This document shows, in pieces, positions 1 to 7,438 of a DNA stretch of 64,000 nucleotides. The notes beneath the pieces are model-generated. The model had not been told where the DNA came from, did not search any database, and saw only the letters and a program-made list of their open reading frames with translations. Source of the DNA: Gammaproteobacteria bacterium (GTDB taxonomy: Bacteria > Pseudomonadota > Gammaproteobacteria > Burkholderiales > Nitrosomonadaceae); NCBI GenBank assembly GCA_015709615.1, contig CP054179.1:2294001-2358000 (forward strand), in the 5' to 3' direction. A program made the position numbers and the translations under genes. Position 1 is the stretch's first letter. Each line of letters opens with the position of its first letter.

Positions 1-1
1 C

Positions 2-391
2 TGGGCAATTCAACCTGTGCTTGGCATTACTCGTATTGATCCAATCGGCTTGAATATGGGTATCAAGGCGATGTGGACATATAATCTCCAAAATAAAGAT
101 ACAAACTACCTATCCGGACAAGAGCTTATTATTGACTATACCCTAGGTTGGGGGGTGGGAAGAGGTTGGGTATTAGGTATCGGTGGTTATGCTTACTGGC
201 AGGTAACCAGTGATTCCCAAAATAGTGAATCGGTTACAAACAATAAGGGACGTGCTTATGCGATAGGTCCGTCAATGCGTTACGATAGTGGACGGGGATG
301 GTTCATTACCGGTAAATACCAAATAGATGGGGCAGTCAGGAATCGCGCTGATGGAACCGCATTCTGGCTTAAAGCTGTTCTCCCATTCTGA
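2..391 (+). CDS. outer-membrane beta-barrel transporter, phenol MetA-degradation family, C-terminal part (cut by window edge)
   Basis: The frame is open from base 2, upstream of the first GTG at 17, so the gene starts outside the window. The 130 visible residues alternate hydrophobic and polar positions with many Gly, Trp and Tyr, as in transmembrane beta strands, and end in LPF, a C-terminal aromatic suited to BAM-dependent insertion. Phrases such as DYTLGW, AIGPSMRYD and TGKYQID resemble the family annotated as a protein of the meta-pathway of phenol degradation (COG4313), which forms outer-membrane channels for hydrophobic compounds. The substrate cannot be inferred. It lies at the left of the accessory region, with 281 bases before the next gene. 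Confidence 0.6.
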   Translation, partial: WAIQPVLGITRIDPIGLNMGIKAMWTYNLQNKDTNYLSGQELIIDYTLGWGVGRGWVLGIGGYAYWQVTSDSQNSESVTNNKGRAYAIGPSMRYDSGRGWFITGKYQIDGAVRNRADGTAFWLKAVLPF

Positions 392-672
392 GATAGCATG
401 AATTTGCTGCGGAACGATACGACCTACTGATTATAGAAATAGATTTATCCATTGCTACGTCCACGATTGCAGATTCGAATAGCAGTATATTATAGGGCAG
501 CGATCTCAATCGGGTCACTGCAATAATATGTAGCTGTTTTTTTTCGTGCGTGGTTGCTATGTACTTGGTTATGACCGCATCATTCACTTTTCCTTTTTGG
601 GTCTATGTGAAAATCGCTAAGTGGACAATAAAGCCCTTCTGAAGTCATTATCAACATTGGTTTGTTTCTAAG
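392..672. other. intergenic region, nothing recognised
   Basis: This AT-rich spacer separates the convergent transporter and VOC genes. A 72-codon frame on the minus strand has no recognisable protein features and was not accepted. No clear terminator hairpin was found. Confidence 0.5.
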
Positions 673-1128
673 TTAACTATTATCGCATTGAGTAGGCCCT
701 AAACCTTTTGCATTCAATTCTGCAAGCGCTTCTTCAGTTTTTTTAAGATGACCCAGACCCATTCCCCGTAATACATGATCAGCTTTAGTGTATTGAATCT
801 TGCTATACGTCGTTATTTCAATACGATTTCCCCAAGGATCAAGAAAATCTAGAAAAGAGCCACTTAGAAGTTTAACGCGCATATGTTCAAGTGTTTGTTT
901 TACCAATTCCTTATTGTCCACTGCTATGCCAACATGACGCTTTTGATCGGCTTGTCTATTATCATTTTTTATGAAATTGATAAATTGATCTCCAAAATAA
1001 ATAGATGCTTGCATCTCATTTTTTTCATGAACTTCGAAATTCAAGAAATCGCTATAGAATTTTATGGCTTCCTCTATATCCCCAACTTCTAATGCCACAT
1101 GATTTATACCTATTGCATTTGCTTTCAT
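673..1128 (-). CDS. VOC-superfamily (glyoxalase/dioxygenase-like) protein
   Basis: This 151-residue protein carries one vicinal-oxygen-chelate domain over about residues 6-110, starting with GINHVALEVGDIEEAIKFY, a typical beta-alpha-beta opening. Candidate metal ligands are His10, His65 and Glu104 (NRIEI), the positions used in glyoxalase I and extradiol dioxygenase relatives. DPWGNRIEI is the characteristic final strand. The last 40 residues (KADHVLRGMGLGH onwards) are an extension beyond the minimal fold. Such proteins act in the cytoplasm on small electrophiles or catechols, but the substrate is unknown. The IS481-type element begins 25 bases upstream of the start codon, so the native promoter may be displaced. 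Codon use is AT-rich, like the rest of the first 7 kb. Confidence 0.7.
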   Translation of the reverse strand: MKANAIGINHVALEVGDIEEAIKFYSDFLNFEVHEKNEMQASIYFGDQFINFIKNDNRQADQKRHVGIAVDNKELVKQTLEHMRVKLLSGSFLDFLDPWGNRIEITTYSKIQYTKADHVLRGMGLGHLKKTEEALAELNAKGLGPTQCDNS

Positions 1129-1164
1129 ATTTTTTCCTTTTAAATCTATTAATTGTAAGAAATC

Positions 1165-1977
1165 TCAGTGTTGTTTACAGAGAGGTTGATTGAAATAAGC
1201 GTTGAGTATTTCATAAGGGGTGGCATTATTCAAACTCTTATGAGGCTTAACGGTATTGTAGAAATTAATGAAACGGAGAGGCTGAATGCGTCGATCGGAG
1301 CAGTCTTTAAAGTGAATCTTGCTGTGCCACATGTCCATCAGGGTGCGGATAACCCGCTCAGCTTTACCGTTGGTTTGCGGACGATTGACACGGGTAAACT
1401 TCTGACCGATACCGTGCTGCCTACAAGCCTTGATGAAAGCATGGCCGTCAGTTCCTTTAAATTCTTTGCCGTTGTCAGAATAAGCATAGTCGATCTGGTA
1501 AGGACATTGAGCAACAGTGCTTGTGAGAAAGCAAGCTGCACTATGCTGGGTTTTATCGGGAAGAATATCGGCATACAGTTCCCTGGAGAAATCATCGATA
1601 GCCACAAATAGATACTCGCGAGGTTCATTGGCGGATTGCCCTTTCAAGAAGGGAAGCCGCTTGGTATCGAAATGAACGAGCTCGCCCGGGTAAGATTTGT
1701 TATAGCGCTTCGCTTCACGCTTGAGGCGTTCCTGGATGGTTTGCTCGACCTTGGCCAGACGTTTAAGGCCGTACTGCAACGTCTTGAACCGTTGGTTGGT
1801 ACTGTTACGCGAAGTAAATTCCTGTAGCCTGGCTCGTTTCAGTACGTCATAAATCGTTGGACGGCTGACGTGGAAGTGTTCTGCCAGCTGAACTACCTTC
1901 CACAACCGGGTTTGATATAGCTGCCAAATTTCCTGGCGATCCAATAATGTTAAGCGAGTACGTTTGTGTATATTCAT
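1165..1977 (-). CDS. IS481-family transposase
   Basis: This 270-residue DDE transposase has an N-terminal helix-turn-helix at about residues 25-50 (VVQLAEHFHVSRPTIYDVLK). The integrase core (rve fold) spans about 98-250. The acidic triad reads as Asp104 (VHFDTKRL), Asp168 (YSDNGKEF) and Glu207 (GKAERVI), with the NRPQTNGKAER context typical of IS481 and IS3 relatives. Length and single-frame organisation fit IS481 rather than IS3, which needs two frames. No frameshift or stop is seen, so it may be active. The start ATG lies just inside the right terminal repeat, behind a short hairpin that could limit translation. Confidence 0.85.
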   Translation of the reverse strand: MNIHKRTRLTLLDRQEIWQLYQTRLWKVVQLAEHFHVSRPTIYDVLKRARLQEFTSRNSTNQRFKTLQYGLKRLAKVEQTIQERLKREAKRYNKSYPGELVHFDTKRLPFLKGQSANEPREYLFVAIDDFSRELYADILPDKTQHSAACFLTSTVAQCPYQIDYAYSDNGKEFKGTDGHAFIKACRQHGIGQKFTRVNRPQTNGKAERVIRTLMDMWHSKIHFKDCSDRRIQPLRFINFYNTVKPHKSLNNATPYEILNAYFNQPLCKQH

Positions 1978-1980
1978 TTA

Positions 1981-2000
1981 CAGTATTCTCCTGAATACTG
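1981..2000. repeat. 8-bp perfect inverted repeat in the transposase leader
   Basis: CAGTATTC and GAATACTG are separated by TCCT. The structure lies 3 bases before the transposase start codon and touches the terminal repeat at 1999. Hairpins here in insertion sequences often block translation of read-through transcripts. That role is inferred, not shown. Confidence 0.5.
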
Positions 2001-2160
2001 TAAACAACGCTAGGGATTCTTACAGTTTAACGTTTAAATCAATTGCCAATTAGTAAGCTGGATTGGGCATCCACCAGTCAAAAAAATCTAAGCAATATTC
2101 GACCGGTGTCAACATGCGAGAAATCTAAATGCATCAATTTACATCTTGCCGCAAAAGCGT

Positions 2161-2203
2161 TTGTCAAATTTTATTTGACAATTAAGACAACCGGTCGTAT
2201 TGT
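2161..2203 (+). promoter_or_regulatory. promoter and operator region of the TetR/NemR-like regulator
   Basis: A perfect 9-bp inverted repeat, TTGTCAAAT-TTT-ATTTGACAA, occupies 2161-2181. Its right arm supplies a -35 box TTGACA (2175-2180). After a 17-bp spacer comes a -10-like TATTGT (2198-2203). The spacer contains ACCGGTCG (2190-2197), which is shared with GACCGGTC upstream of the next gene (2831-2838) and GACCGGTG at 2101-2108. NemR of E. coli also binds GACC/GGTC half-sites, so autorepression is a reasonable inference. Transcription would begin near 2210, at the second in-frame ATG. Confidence 0.6.
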
Positions 2204-2806
2204 ATGCGTATGGCAAAATCGATCCAAAAAGAACTCAATAGAGAAAACCTGTTAAACCAAGGCGTCGCTTTATTTATGGAGCAAGGTTATCACGGTACTG
2301 GGCTGCAGGAAATTCTCGATGCAGTGAGTGTTCCGAAGGGTTCTTTCTATAATTATTTCGGCAGCAAAGAGGACTTTGGAGCCGAGGTTATTCAGCACTA
2401 TATTGATCCTTTTATTGTGAAATTATCCACACATTTGAGCAAAACTGATGTGGATGCGCTAAGTGCAATCAAGCGATATTTTGACGAGCTAATTGTGGAA
2501 CTCGAAAATAACCAATTTAAAGGCGGTTGCCTGCTGGGTAATCTGATGGGAGAAATCGGCAGCACCAACGATGTTTGTCAGCAATCCCTGCAATCGGCTA
2601 TCAGGCGCTATCGAGACTTATTGCAGTCTGGATTGGCCAAGGCGCAACAGCAAGGAACAGTAAGGTCAGACAAATCGTCCGAAGCAATGGCTGATTTGCT
2701 GATCAATGCCTGGCAAGGAGCTTTACTGCGAATGCAAATAGAGAAGTCATCTGCGCCGGTTAAGCAATGTTGTCAGGATTTGCTGGAAGATTATTTTAGG
2801 GCTTGA
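2204..2806 (+). CDS. TetR/AcrR-family repressor, NemR-like
   Basis: This 200-residue regulator has an N-terminal TetR helix-turn-helix (about residues 14-60), with GYHGTGLQEILDAVSVPKGS followed by FYNYFGSKEDFG, a close match in layout to E. coli NemR and AcuR-type repressors. The C-terminal ligand domain contains FKGGCLLGNLMGEIG, where a Cys sits as in electrophile-sensing relatives. ATG codons lie at 2204 and 2210. The promoter's -10 box ends directly before 2204, so the message may be leaderless and start at 2210. The family senses reactive aldehydes, quinones or bleach through cysteines. Here that is inference. It is followed after 64 bases by the DUF4242 gene, which has the same operator. 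Confidence 0.8.
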   Translation: MRMAKSIQKELNRENLLNQGVALFMEQGYHGTGLQEILDAVSVPKGSFYNYFGSKEDFGAEVIQHYIDPFIVKLSTHLSKTDVDALSAIKRYFDELIVELENNQFKGGCLLGNLMGEIGSTNDVCQQSLQSAIRRYRDLLQSGLAKAQQQGTVRSDKSSEAMADLLINAWQGALLRMQIEKSSAPVKQCCQDLLEDYFRA

Positions 2807-2825
2807 TTATTTTTTATCGAATAAA

Positions 2826-2864
2826 TAGACGACCGGTCATATTATTAATTCAATTTTAGAGGAG
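2826..2864 (+). promoter_or_regulatory. operator-like palindrome and ribosome-binding site before the DUF4242 gene
   Basis: The palindrome GACCGGTC (2831-2838), preceded by TAGAC, repeats the site in the regulator's own promoter. AGAGGAG (2858-2864) is a strong ribosome-binding site 6 bases before the ATG at 2871. The TetR product probably represses this gene. Confidence 0.55.
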
Positions 2865-2870
2865 ATAAAA

Positions 2871-3143
2871 ATGCCAAAATATATTATTGAACGCGAAATT
2901 CCTGGAGCAGGTTCACTGACACAACAAGAGCTAAAAGCCATTTCGCAGAAATCATGCGGCATCTTAAACAGTATGGGGCCACGAATCCAGTGGCTGGAAA
3001 GTTATGTAACTGACGATAAAGTCTATTGCGTCTACATTGCCCCCGATGAGACCACCGTTAGAGCACATGCTGAACAAGGCGAGTTTCCAGCCAATCGTAT
3101 TTCTCAAATCAGATCCGTGATTGATCCAAGTACGGCTGAATAG
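2871..3143 (+). CDS. DUF4242 (SCO4226-like) small protein
   Basis: This 90-residue single-domain protein starts MPKYIIEREIPGAGSLT and contains YVTDDKVYCVYIAPDETTVR, the layout of the DUF4242 family. The founding structure (SCO4226 of Streptomyces) is a small ferredoxin-like fold that binds nickel. Family members are common next to TetR regulators and oxidative or electrophile stress genes, and the enzymatic role, if any, is unknown. There is no signal peptide, so it should be cytoplasmic. It lies between the NemR-like regulator and the exported TPR protein. Only 49 bases separate it from the latter, so co-transcription under the GACCGGTC operator is likely. Confidence 0.75.
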   Translation: MPKYIIEREIPGAGSLTQQELKAISQKSCGILNSMGPRIQWLESYVTDDKVYCVYIAPDETTVRAHAEQGEFPANRISQIRSVIDPSTAE

Positions 3144-3192
3144 CATGCAAAAACTTTGCCGCTCATGAAAAATATTTTTCATCAAGGGAGTA

Positions 3193-4860
3193 ATGATTAT
3201 GCAACCCCATACTTTTCGCCTTGCAATACTAACTCTGACCCTGGTTGTCGCAAGTACTTTTGAATCATTTGCAGCAACTGAATCAGACGGACAGCTTATA
3301 CCTAGACTGCAAAATCTGGGTACGCACACATTTCCAGTCAGTACACGCAATCCACTGGCACAGCAATATATCAACCAGGGCCTCAATCTAGCGTATGCAT
3401 TCAATCATGCTGAGGCGCGCCGCGCATTTCGCGAAGCGGCAAGGCTTGCCCCCGGACTTGCGATGGCTTACTGGGGCCAGGCTCTCGTACTCGGTCCTAA
3501 TATCAACGCTATGATGGAGCCGAACGAAGAACCACAGGCTTTGGAAATTATGCAGCAAGCAAAGTCACTGATGATGAATGCTTCACCAAGGGAGCAAGCA
3601 CTTATCGGCGCACTGGAAAAGCGCTATTCAGGAAAAACCGAACACAGAGCAACGAATGATAAGGCTTACGCGCAGGCAATGCGGGAAGTGCATCAGCGTT
3701 TTCCGGATGATGCGGATATCGCGATGCTGTATGTCGAGTCCATGATGGATCTGCGTCCCTGGGGTTACTGGATGCTGGACGGTACTCCGTATGAAGGCAC
3801 AGCCGAAATCGTCGCGCTTACTGAAGATGTATTACGGCGCAATCCGCAACATCCTGGCGCGCTGCACATGTACATTCATCTGATTGAGCCGACCAGTACA
3901 CCCGAGCGTGCAGAGAAGGCAGCCGACACTTTGCTGAACTTAATGCCGGCGGCAGGGCACATGATACACATGGCATCGCATATTTATCAGCGGGTCGGAC
4001 GCTACGCCGATTCCATGAAAAGCAATCAATTGGCAATCGCGGCAGACGAAAATTACATCACGCAATGCCATGCTCAAGGGTTATACCCGATGGTCTATTA
4101 TCCGCACAACATTCACTTTCTCTGGTTCGCAGCCACAATGGATGGTCAAAGCGAGATTGCGATTGAATCTGCCAAACAGGCTGCTGGCAAGATTGACGAT
4201 GAAGTGCTAAAAGCGATTCCATTGACGGCAATTTTTCGCGTGACACCTTATTGGGCATTAGCCAGGTTTGGACATTGGCAAGAAATTCTTGAACAACCTG
4301 CGCCACCGTCAACCAATCCATTCTTGACCGGGAGCTGGCATTATGTACGCGGTCTAGCATTTGTTGCGATGAGGCAACCGCTACAAGCTGAGCAGGAGTT
4401 AATAGCGCTGCGCAAGATCATGAAAAACCCGTCACTAGACAATTCGCTGTTGTCTAAAAATACTACCAGCACCATACTTAGTATCGCACCTGAAGTGCTG
4501 GCAGGTGAAATTGCCGCTGCTCACGGTCAATTCGATCAGGCTATTGCATACCTTGAAAAAGCGGTTCGCCTAGAGGATGCCCTGGTATATACAGAGCCGT
4601 CGGAATTTCATCTCCCGCCACGCTTGGCACTGGGCGCTATCTTGCTGGAAGCAGGTCAGCCAACTGAAGCGGAAACCGTTTACTGGGAAGACTTGCGGCG
4701 AAATCGTAACAATGGTTGGGCGCTCTACGGACTGATACAGGCATTGCGCGCGCAAAAAAAGGATGATCAGGCAAGGCTTATCGAAGCGCGCTTCAAAAAA
4801 GCTTGGGAGCGTGCAGATGTCACCCTGCAGGCATCCCGCTTCGGGCGCCCGTTACGCTGA
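3193..4860 (+). CDS. exported tetratricopeptide-repeat protein with conserved histidine clusters
   Basis: This 555-residue protein starts with a Sec signal peptide (hydrophobic LAILTLTLVVAS, cleavage near SFAA|T), so it should be periplasmic. TPR-like helical pairs begin at about residue 50 (FNHAEARRAFREAARLAPGLAMAYWGQAL) and recur to the C-terminus (WALYGLIQALRAQKK). The middle contains LHMYIHLIE, then AAGHMIHMASHIYQRVG. This His/Glu-rich pattern goes beyond generic TPRs and resembles a metal site. No enzyme name can be assigned. It is downstream of the NemR-like/DUF4242 pair, probably in the same transcript, and converges with the flavin-reductase pseudogene. Confidence 0.7.
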   Translation: MIMQPHTFRLAILTLTLVVASTFESFAATESDGQLIPRLQNLGTHTFPVSTRNPLAQQYINQGLNLAYAFNHAEARRAFREAARLAPGLAMAYWGQALVLGPNINAMMEPNEEPQALEIMQQAKSLMMNASPREQALIGALEKRYSGKTEHRATNDKAYAQAMREVHQRFPDDADIAMLYVESMMDLRPWGYWMLDGTPYEGTAEIVALTEDVLRRNPQHPGALHMYIHLIEPTSTPERAEKAADTLLNLMPAAGHMIHMASHIYQRVGRYADSMKSNQLAIAADENYITQCHAQGLYPMVYYPHNIHFLWFAATMDGQSEIAIESAKQAAGKIDDEVLKAIPLTAIFRVTPYWALARFGHWQEILEQPAPPSTNPFLTGSWHYVRGLAFVAMRQPLQAEQELIALRKIMKNPSLDNSLLSKNTTSTILSIAPEVLAGEIAAAHGQFDQAIAYLEKAVRLEDALVYTEPSEFHLPPRLALGAILLEAGQPTEAETVYWEDLRRNRNNGWALYGLIQALRAQKKDDQARLIEARFKKAWERADVTLQASRFGRPLR

Positions 4861-4892
4861 GCAAGCACATAGCCAAATGGTTCTGGCAACAC

Positions 4893-5467
4893 TCAATCTC
4901 CAGATCGGCTGCTACTAGCTTGGATGAACTCGGCGAACCCAGCAAGAAAACTTCGGAGTTGCTCACGTGCTGCCTCATCTACCATTTCACCCGATTCATT
5001 GAAGACGTGATGTGCTCGTGATATGAGCAACCGTCCACCGAACCATGGACGCATGCCTAATGCCCGTAGCACAGGGAGCCAGGCATTCTGAGACAGGACT
5101 GTGCCAAATCCGCCGGGCGACGCTCCCATCAGTGCAACCGGACGGTCACCGAAAGTTCGTGCAATACTGCTTGGTGGCCGAGATAGCCAGTCAATCGCAT
5201 TTTTGAGCACGCCCGGTATGGAATTATTGTATTCTGGGGTAGCCAGCAATAATCCATCCGCAGCAGCAATTTGTTCTTGCAGCACAATAACTGTTTGAGG
5301 AATACCTTCATTGACCTCGATATCTTCATCATAGAGCGGAATGCCTTTGAGTGTCGCGATCTCCAACTTGGCTTCGTTCGGCATTAGTCCTGCGGCCATA
5401 CGTAGAGCAGTGCAGTATTGTACGAACCGCTACGTAGACTTCCTGTAATTCCGATGATTTGTATCAT
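4893..5467 (-). pseudogene. NADPH-dependent FMN/quinone reductase, frameshifted
   Basis: From an ATG at 5467 the frame reads MIQIIGITGSLRSGSYNTAL, the flavodoxin-like FMN-binding opening of NADPH-dependent FMN reductases (chromate/quinone reductase family). It then runs off frame at an AGAG stretch (5404-5407), where a 2-base duplication would explain the break. The remaining 169 codons are intact and include LLATPEYNNSIPGVLKNAID and GASPGGFG, so only one lesion is visible. The IS3 element's terminal repeat begins directly before the start codon, so the gene has also lost its promoter. Such enzymes use FMN to reduce quinones or oxyanions. The gene is probably dead, although a shortened protein could start at 5399. 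Confidence 0.75.
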
Positions 5468-5484
5468 GGTAATCCCCCCCATTT

Positions 5485-6341
5485 TTAACAGGAGCATGCA
5501 GTAGAGAGTTTTAATTTAAAAGCTTCTGCCAACTTCATGGCTGGTGTTATACCTCCAAGCGCCATGCTCGGACGTTCATTATTGTAAATCCACAACCACT
5601 GTGTCACAGTGAGTTGCGCCTCTTCAATGGTTGCAAAGTCTTCATCTCCAGCCATTCATGGCGAACAGTTCTGTTATAGCGTTCTATATAAGCATTCTGT
5701 TGTGGTTTTCCTGGCTGAATGTAATCAAGCTGGATACCCTGCTTCTCTGCCCAACAACAAAGAGTGCTACTGATATTTTCGGGCCCGTTATCACAACGAA
5801 TCTTTTGGGGTTTGCCGCGCCATTCAATAATCCGATCCAGAGCGCGTGTAACGCGTTCTGATGGAAGCGATACATCCACTTCGATTCCCAACCCTTCACG
5901 GTTGAAGTCATCCAGCACATTAGAAGTTCGAAAAGATCTGCCATTGGTGAGTTGATCAGCCATGAAATCCATCGACCATGTGTCATTGGGCCGTTCTGGC
6001 ACAGCCAATGGCTCGGGCTTACCCCGCTTTAATCGCTTGCGCGGCTTAATTCGTAAATTTAATTCCAGTTCACGGTAAATACGATACACCCGTTTGTGAT
6101 TCCATCCAAAACCCTTCACATTACGCAAATATAGGAAACACAAACCAAAGCCCCAGCGCTTGTGGCAAGCCGTCAAACGGAGTAACCAATCGGCAATTTC
6201 CTCGTTCTCATCGTTGCGCATTGGTCGATAACGATAGCAGGTCTCAGAAATGCAAAATGTTGCACACGCCAAAACGATACTAACGGACTTATCCTGTACT
6301 GCCCACTGTGCCATCACCTTGCGCTGTGAGGGCTTTACCAC
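5485..6341 (-). pseudogene. IS3-family transposase OrfB, frameshifted near the C-terminus
   Basis: The OrfB integrase core is recognisable: WSMDFMADQL (first Asp), IRCDNGPE (second Asp) and the QQNAYIERYNRTVRHEWL stretch with the catalytic Glu. After EWLEMK the original frame stops at 5604. A one-base loss there puts the proper continuation, DFATIEEAQLTVTQWLWIYNNERPS in sense, into another frame that ends at 5485. This tail (WLWIYNNERP, LGGITPA) is conserved in IS3 transposases, so the copy is read as a pseudogene. It would normally be made as an OrfAB fusion through the A7 slippery site. Confidence 0.8.
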
Positions 6342-6601
6342 TTTTTTTCAAGTGCCTCCTTCAATAGCTCATTCTGCATCTGGCTTTCCGCATACATCCG
6401 CTTTAACCGTTTGTTTTCCTCAGCCATCGCCTTCATTTCAGATAGTAAGTCAGCATCCATCCCACCATACTTGCTGCGCCATTTATAAAAACTTGCATTA
6501 CTCATTCTATATTCTCGGCATAAATCAGCCACAGGAATTCCTCCTTCAGCTTGCTTCAATATCTGCATGATCTGGTTTTCCGTATATCGCTGTTTCTTCA
6601 T
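6335..6601 (-). CDS. IS3-family transposase OrfA
   Basis: OrfA is 88 residues from the ATG at 6601 (MKKQRYTENQIMQILKQAEGG). It has the family's helix-turn-helix (VADLCREYRMSNASFYKWR, about residues 24-42) and a leucine-zipper-like C-terminal helix (EENKRLKRMYAESQMQNELL). An in-frame start further upstream (6655) lies close to the terminal repeat and is less likely. The frame ends in KKW at the A-rich slippery sequence that overlaps the start of orfB. Alone, OrfA of IS3 elements acts as a terminal-repeat-binding regulator of transposition. Confidence 0.8.
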   Translation of the reverse strand: MKKQRYTENQIMQILKQAEGGIPVADLCREYRMSNASFYKWRSKYGGMDADLLSEMKAMAEENKRLKRMYAESQMQNELLKEALEKKW

Positions 6602-6723
6602 CAGTAAAATTCCACTTCGTCTAGGATAGAAAATTCTACTGCTTTGCTCGTTCAATTTTTGGGGGGATTACCCTAGTTTCGAATAACTCTGTTCCATTGC
6701 ACTGAATGAGCGCACATCAAGGA

Positions 6724-6773
6724 TTGATGTCATTTTTTAATATGTGCTATCATTGATATCGCATGATAAGGAG
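6724..6773 (+). promoter_or_regulatory. promoter/operator of the toxin-antitoxin pair
   Basis: TTGATG (6724-6729) and TATCAT (6748-6753), with an 18-bp spacer, form a plausible sigma-70 promoter. The inverted repeat TATCA-T-TGATA (6748-6758) overlaps the -10 box, a usual place for an autoregulatory ribbon-helix-helix operator. AAGGAG (6768-6773) lies 9 bases before the antitoxin ATG. Confidence 0.55.
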
Positions 6774-6782
6774 TGAAGTCAA

Positions 6783-7022
6783 ATGTCTGTTGTTACTGTT
6801 CGTAATTTGCCTGAAGAAACGCATCGCGCGCTTAAACTGCGTGCTGCTCAACATGGACGTAGCACCGAAGCTGAAATCCGGGAAATCCTGGAGGAGGCAG
6901 TGCGTCCTAAGACGCGTGTCAAAATCGGATCAGAACTCGCTGCTTTTGGTCAATCCTTTGGAGAGCTTGATTTTAATGACACTCGTGATCAGACACCGAC
7001 TGATCCGGCAGTGTTCGAATGA
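6783..7022 (+). CDS. FitA/VapB-type ribbon-helix-helix antitoxin
   Basis: This 79-residue protein begins MSVVTVRNLPEETHRALKLR and continues AAQHGRSTEAEIREILEEAV, the canonical FitA-like Arc/MetJ ribbon-helix-helix domain. The C-terminal tail from about residue 45 (KIGSELAAFGQSFGELDF) is the disordered part that would wrap the PIN toxin. It binds and neutralises the toxin and represses its own promoter. The stop overlaps the toxin start by 4 bases (ATGA), which implies translational coupling. The pair lies close to the tRNA-derived attachment site, which fits a stabilisation role for the island. Confidence 0.85.
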   Translation: MSVVTVRNLPEETHRALKLRAAQHGRSTEAEIREILEEAVRPKTRVKIGSELAAFGQSFGELDFNDTRDQTPTDPAVFE

Positions 7023-7438
7023 TCGTTCTGGATACGAATGTCATATCCGAGCCAATGAAACTCAATGGCAATCCCGCCGTTCAAACTTGGCTTGATCGGC
7101 AGACGGCAGAGACACTGTATCTGACAGCAACAAGCCTTTCCGAATTGCTGATCGGCATTGAAATCCTGCCGGATGGCAAGCGTAAAGAAGGACTTGATAT
7201 CGCATTGAGGAAACTGATGGAGAGGCTTTTTGGGTCGCGCATACTATCATTCGACCAACAGGCTGCGATAGTATATGCGCCCATAGTCGGTCGAGCTAGA
7301 ACTAGTGGTCGCCTCATCTCTGTGGCAGACGGTCAGATTGCCGCAATCGCGGTCGTACATGGATTCACCATAGCGACGCGAGATACTGCGCCTTTTGTCG
7401 CTGCCGGAGTGCCTGTCATCAATCCTTGGGAAGAATGA
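7019..7438 (+). CDS. PIN-domain ribonuclease toxin (FitB/VapC type)
   Basis: This 139-residue PIN domain has all four acidic positions visible: Asp5 (VLDTNVISE), Glu42 (SLSELLIGI), Asp104 (VADGQIAA) and Asp122 (ATRDTAPF). These bind the metal ions that cleave RNA, commonly tRNA or rRNA in this family. The subtype resembles plasmid-stability StbB/FitB. The gene overlaps the antitoxin by 4 bases and looks complete. Together they should form an addictive toxin-antitoxin pair; the RNA target is unknown. Confidence 0.85.
   Translation: MIVLDTNVISEPMKLNGNPAVQTWLDRQTAETLYLTATSLSELLIGIEILPDGKRKEGLDIALRKLMERLFGSRILSFDQQAAIVYAPIVGRARTSGRLISVADGQIAAIAVVHGFTIATRDTAPFVAAGVPVINPWEE

Larger units (their letters stand above)
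1154..2024 (-). mobile_element. IS481-type insertion sequence, apparently intact
   Basis: The element is about 871 bp, bounded by imperfect 26-bp inverted repeats at 1154-1179 and 1999-2024. The repeats match at 21 of 26 positions by eye, with identical outer TGTAAGAA and inner GTTGTTTACA blocks. It encodes a single full-length transposase on the minus strand. No clear target-site duplication is visible in the flanks (TTAAT on the left, GTTTAA on the right), so the insertion may be old or one junction may have changed. It separates the VOC gene from the TetR regulator. Confidence 0.8.
5468..6672 (-). mobile_element. IS3-family element with damaged orfB
   Basis: The element is about 1205 bp, with terminal repeats beginning GGTAATCCCCCC (5468-5479 and, inverted, 6661-6672) followed by an A/T-rich stretch. 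It carries orfA and orfB on the minus strand, with a heptamer of A residues (T7 at 6342-6348 on the plus strand) where programmed -1 frameshifting would fuse them. No target duplication is evident. OrfB is additionally frameshifted near its end, so the copy is probably inactive. Its left end abuts the flavin-reductase start codon. Confidence 0.8.

Noticed and set aside
369..587. 72-codon minus-strand frame
   Set aside because: Overlaps the transporter's end antisense, has no protein features or ribosome-binding site.
883..1193. plus-strand frames over the VOC gene
   Set aside because: Antisense shadows of a protein whose VOC motifs are clear on the minus strand.
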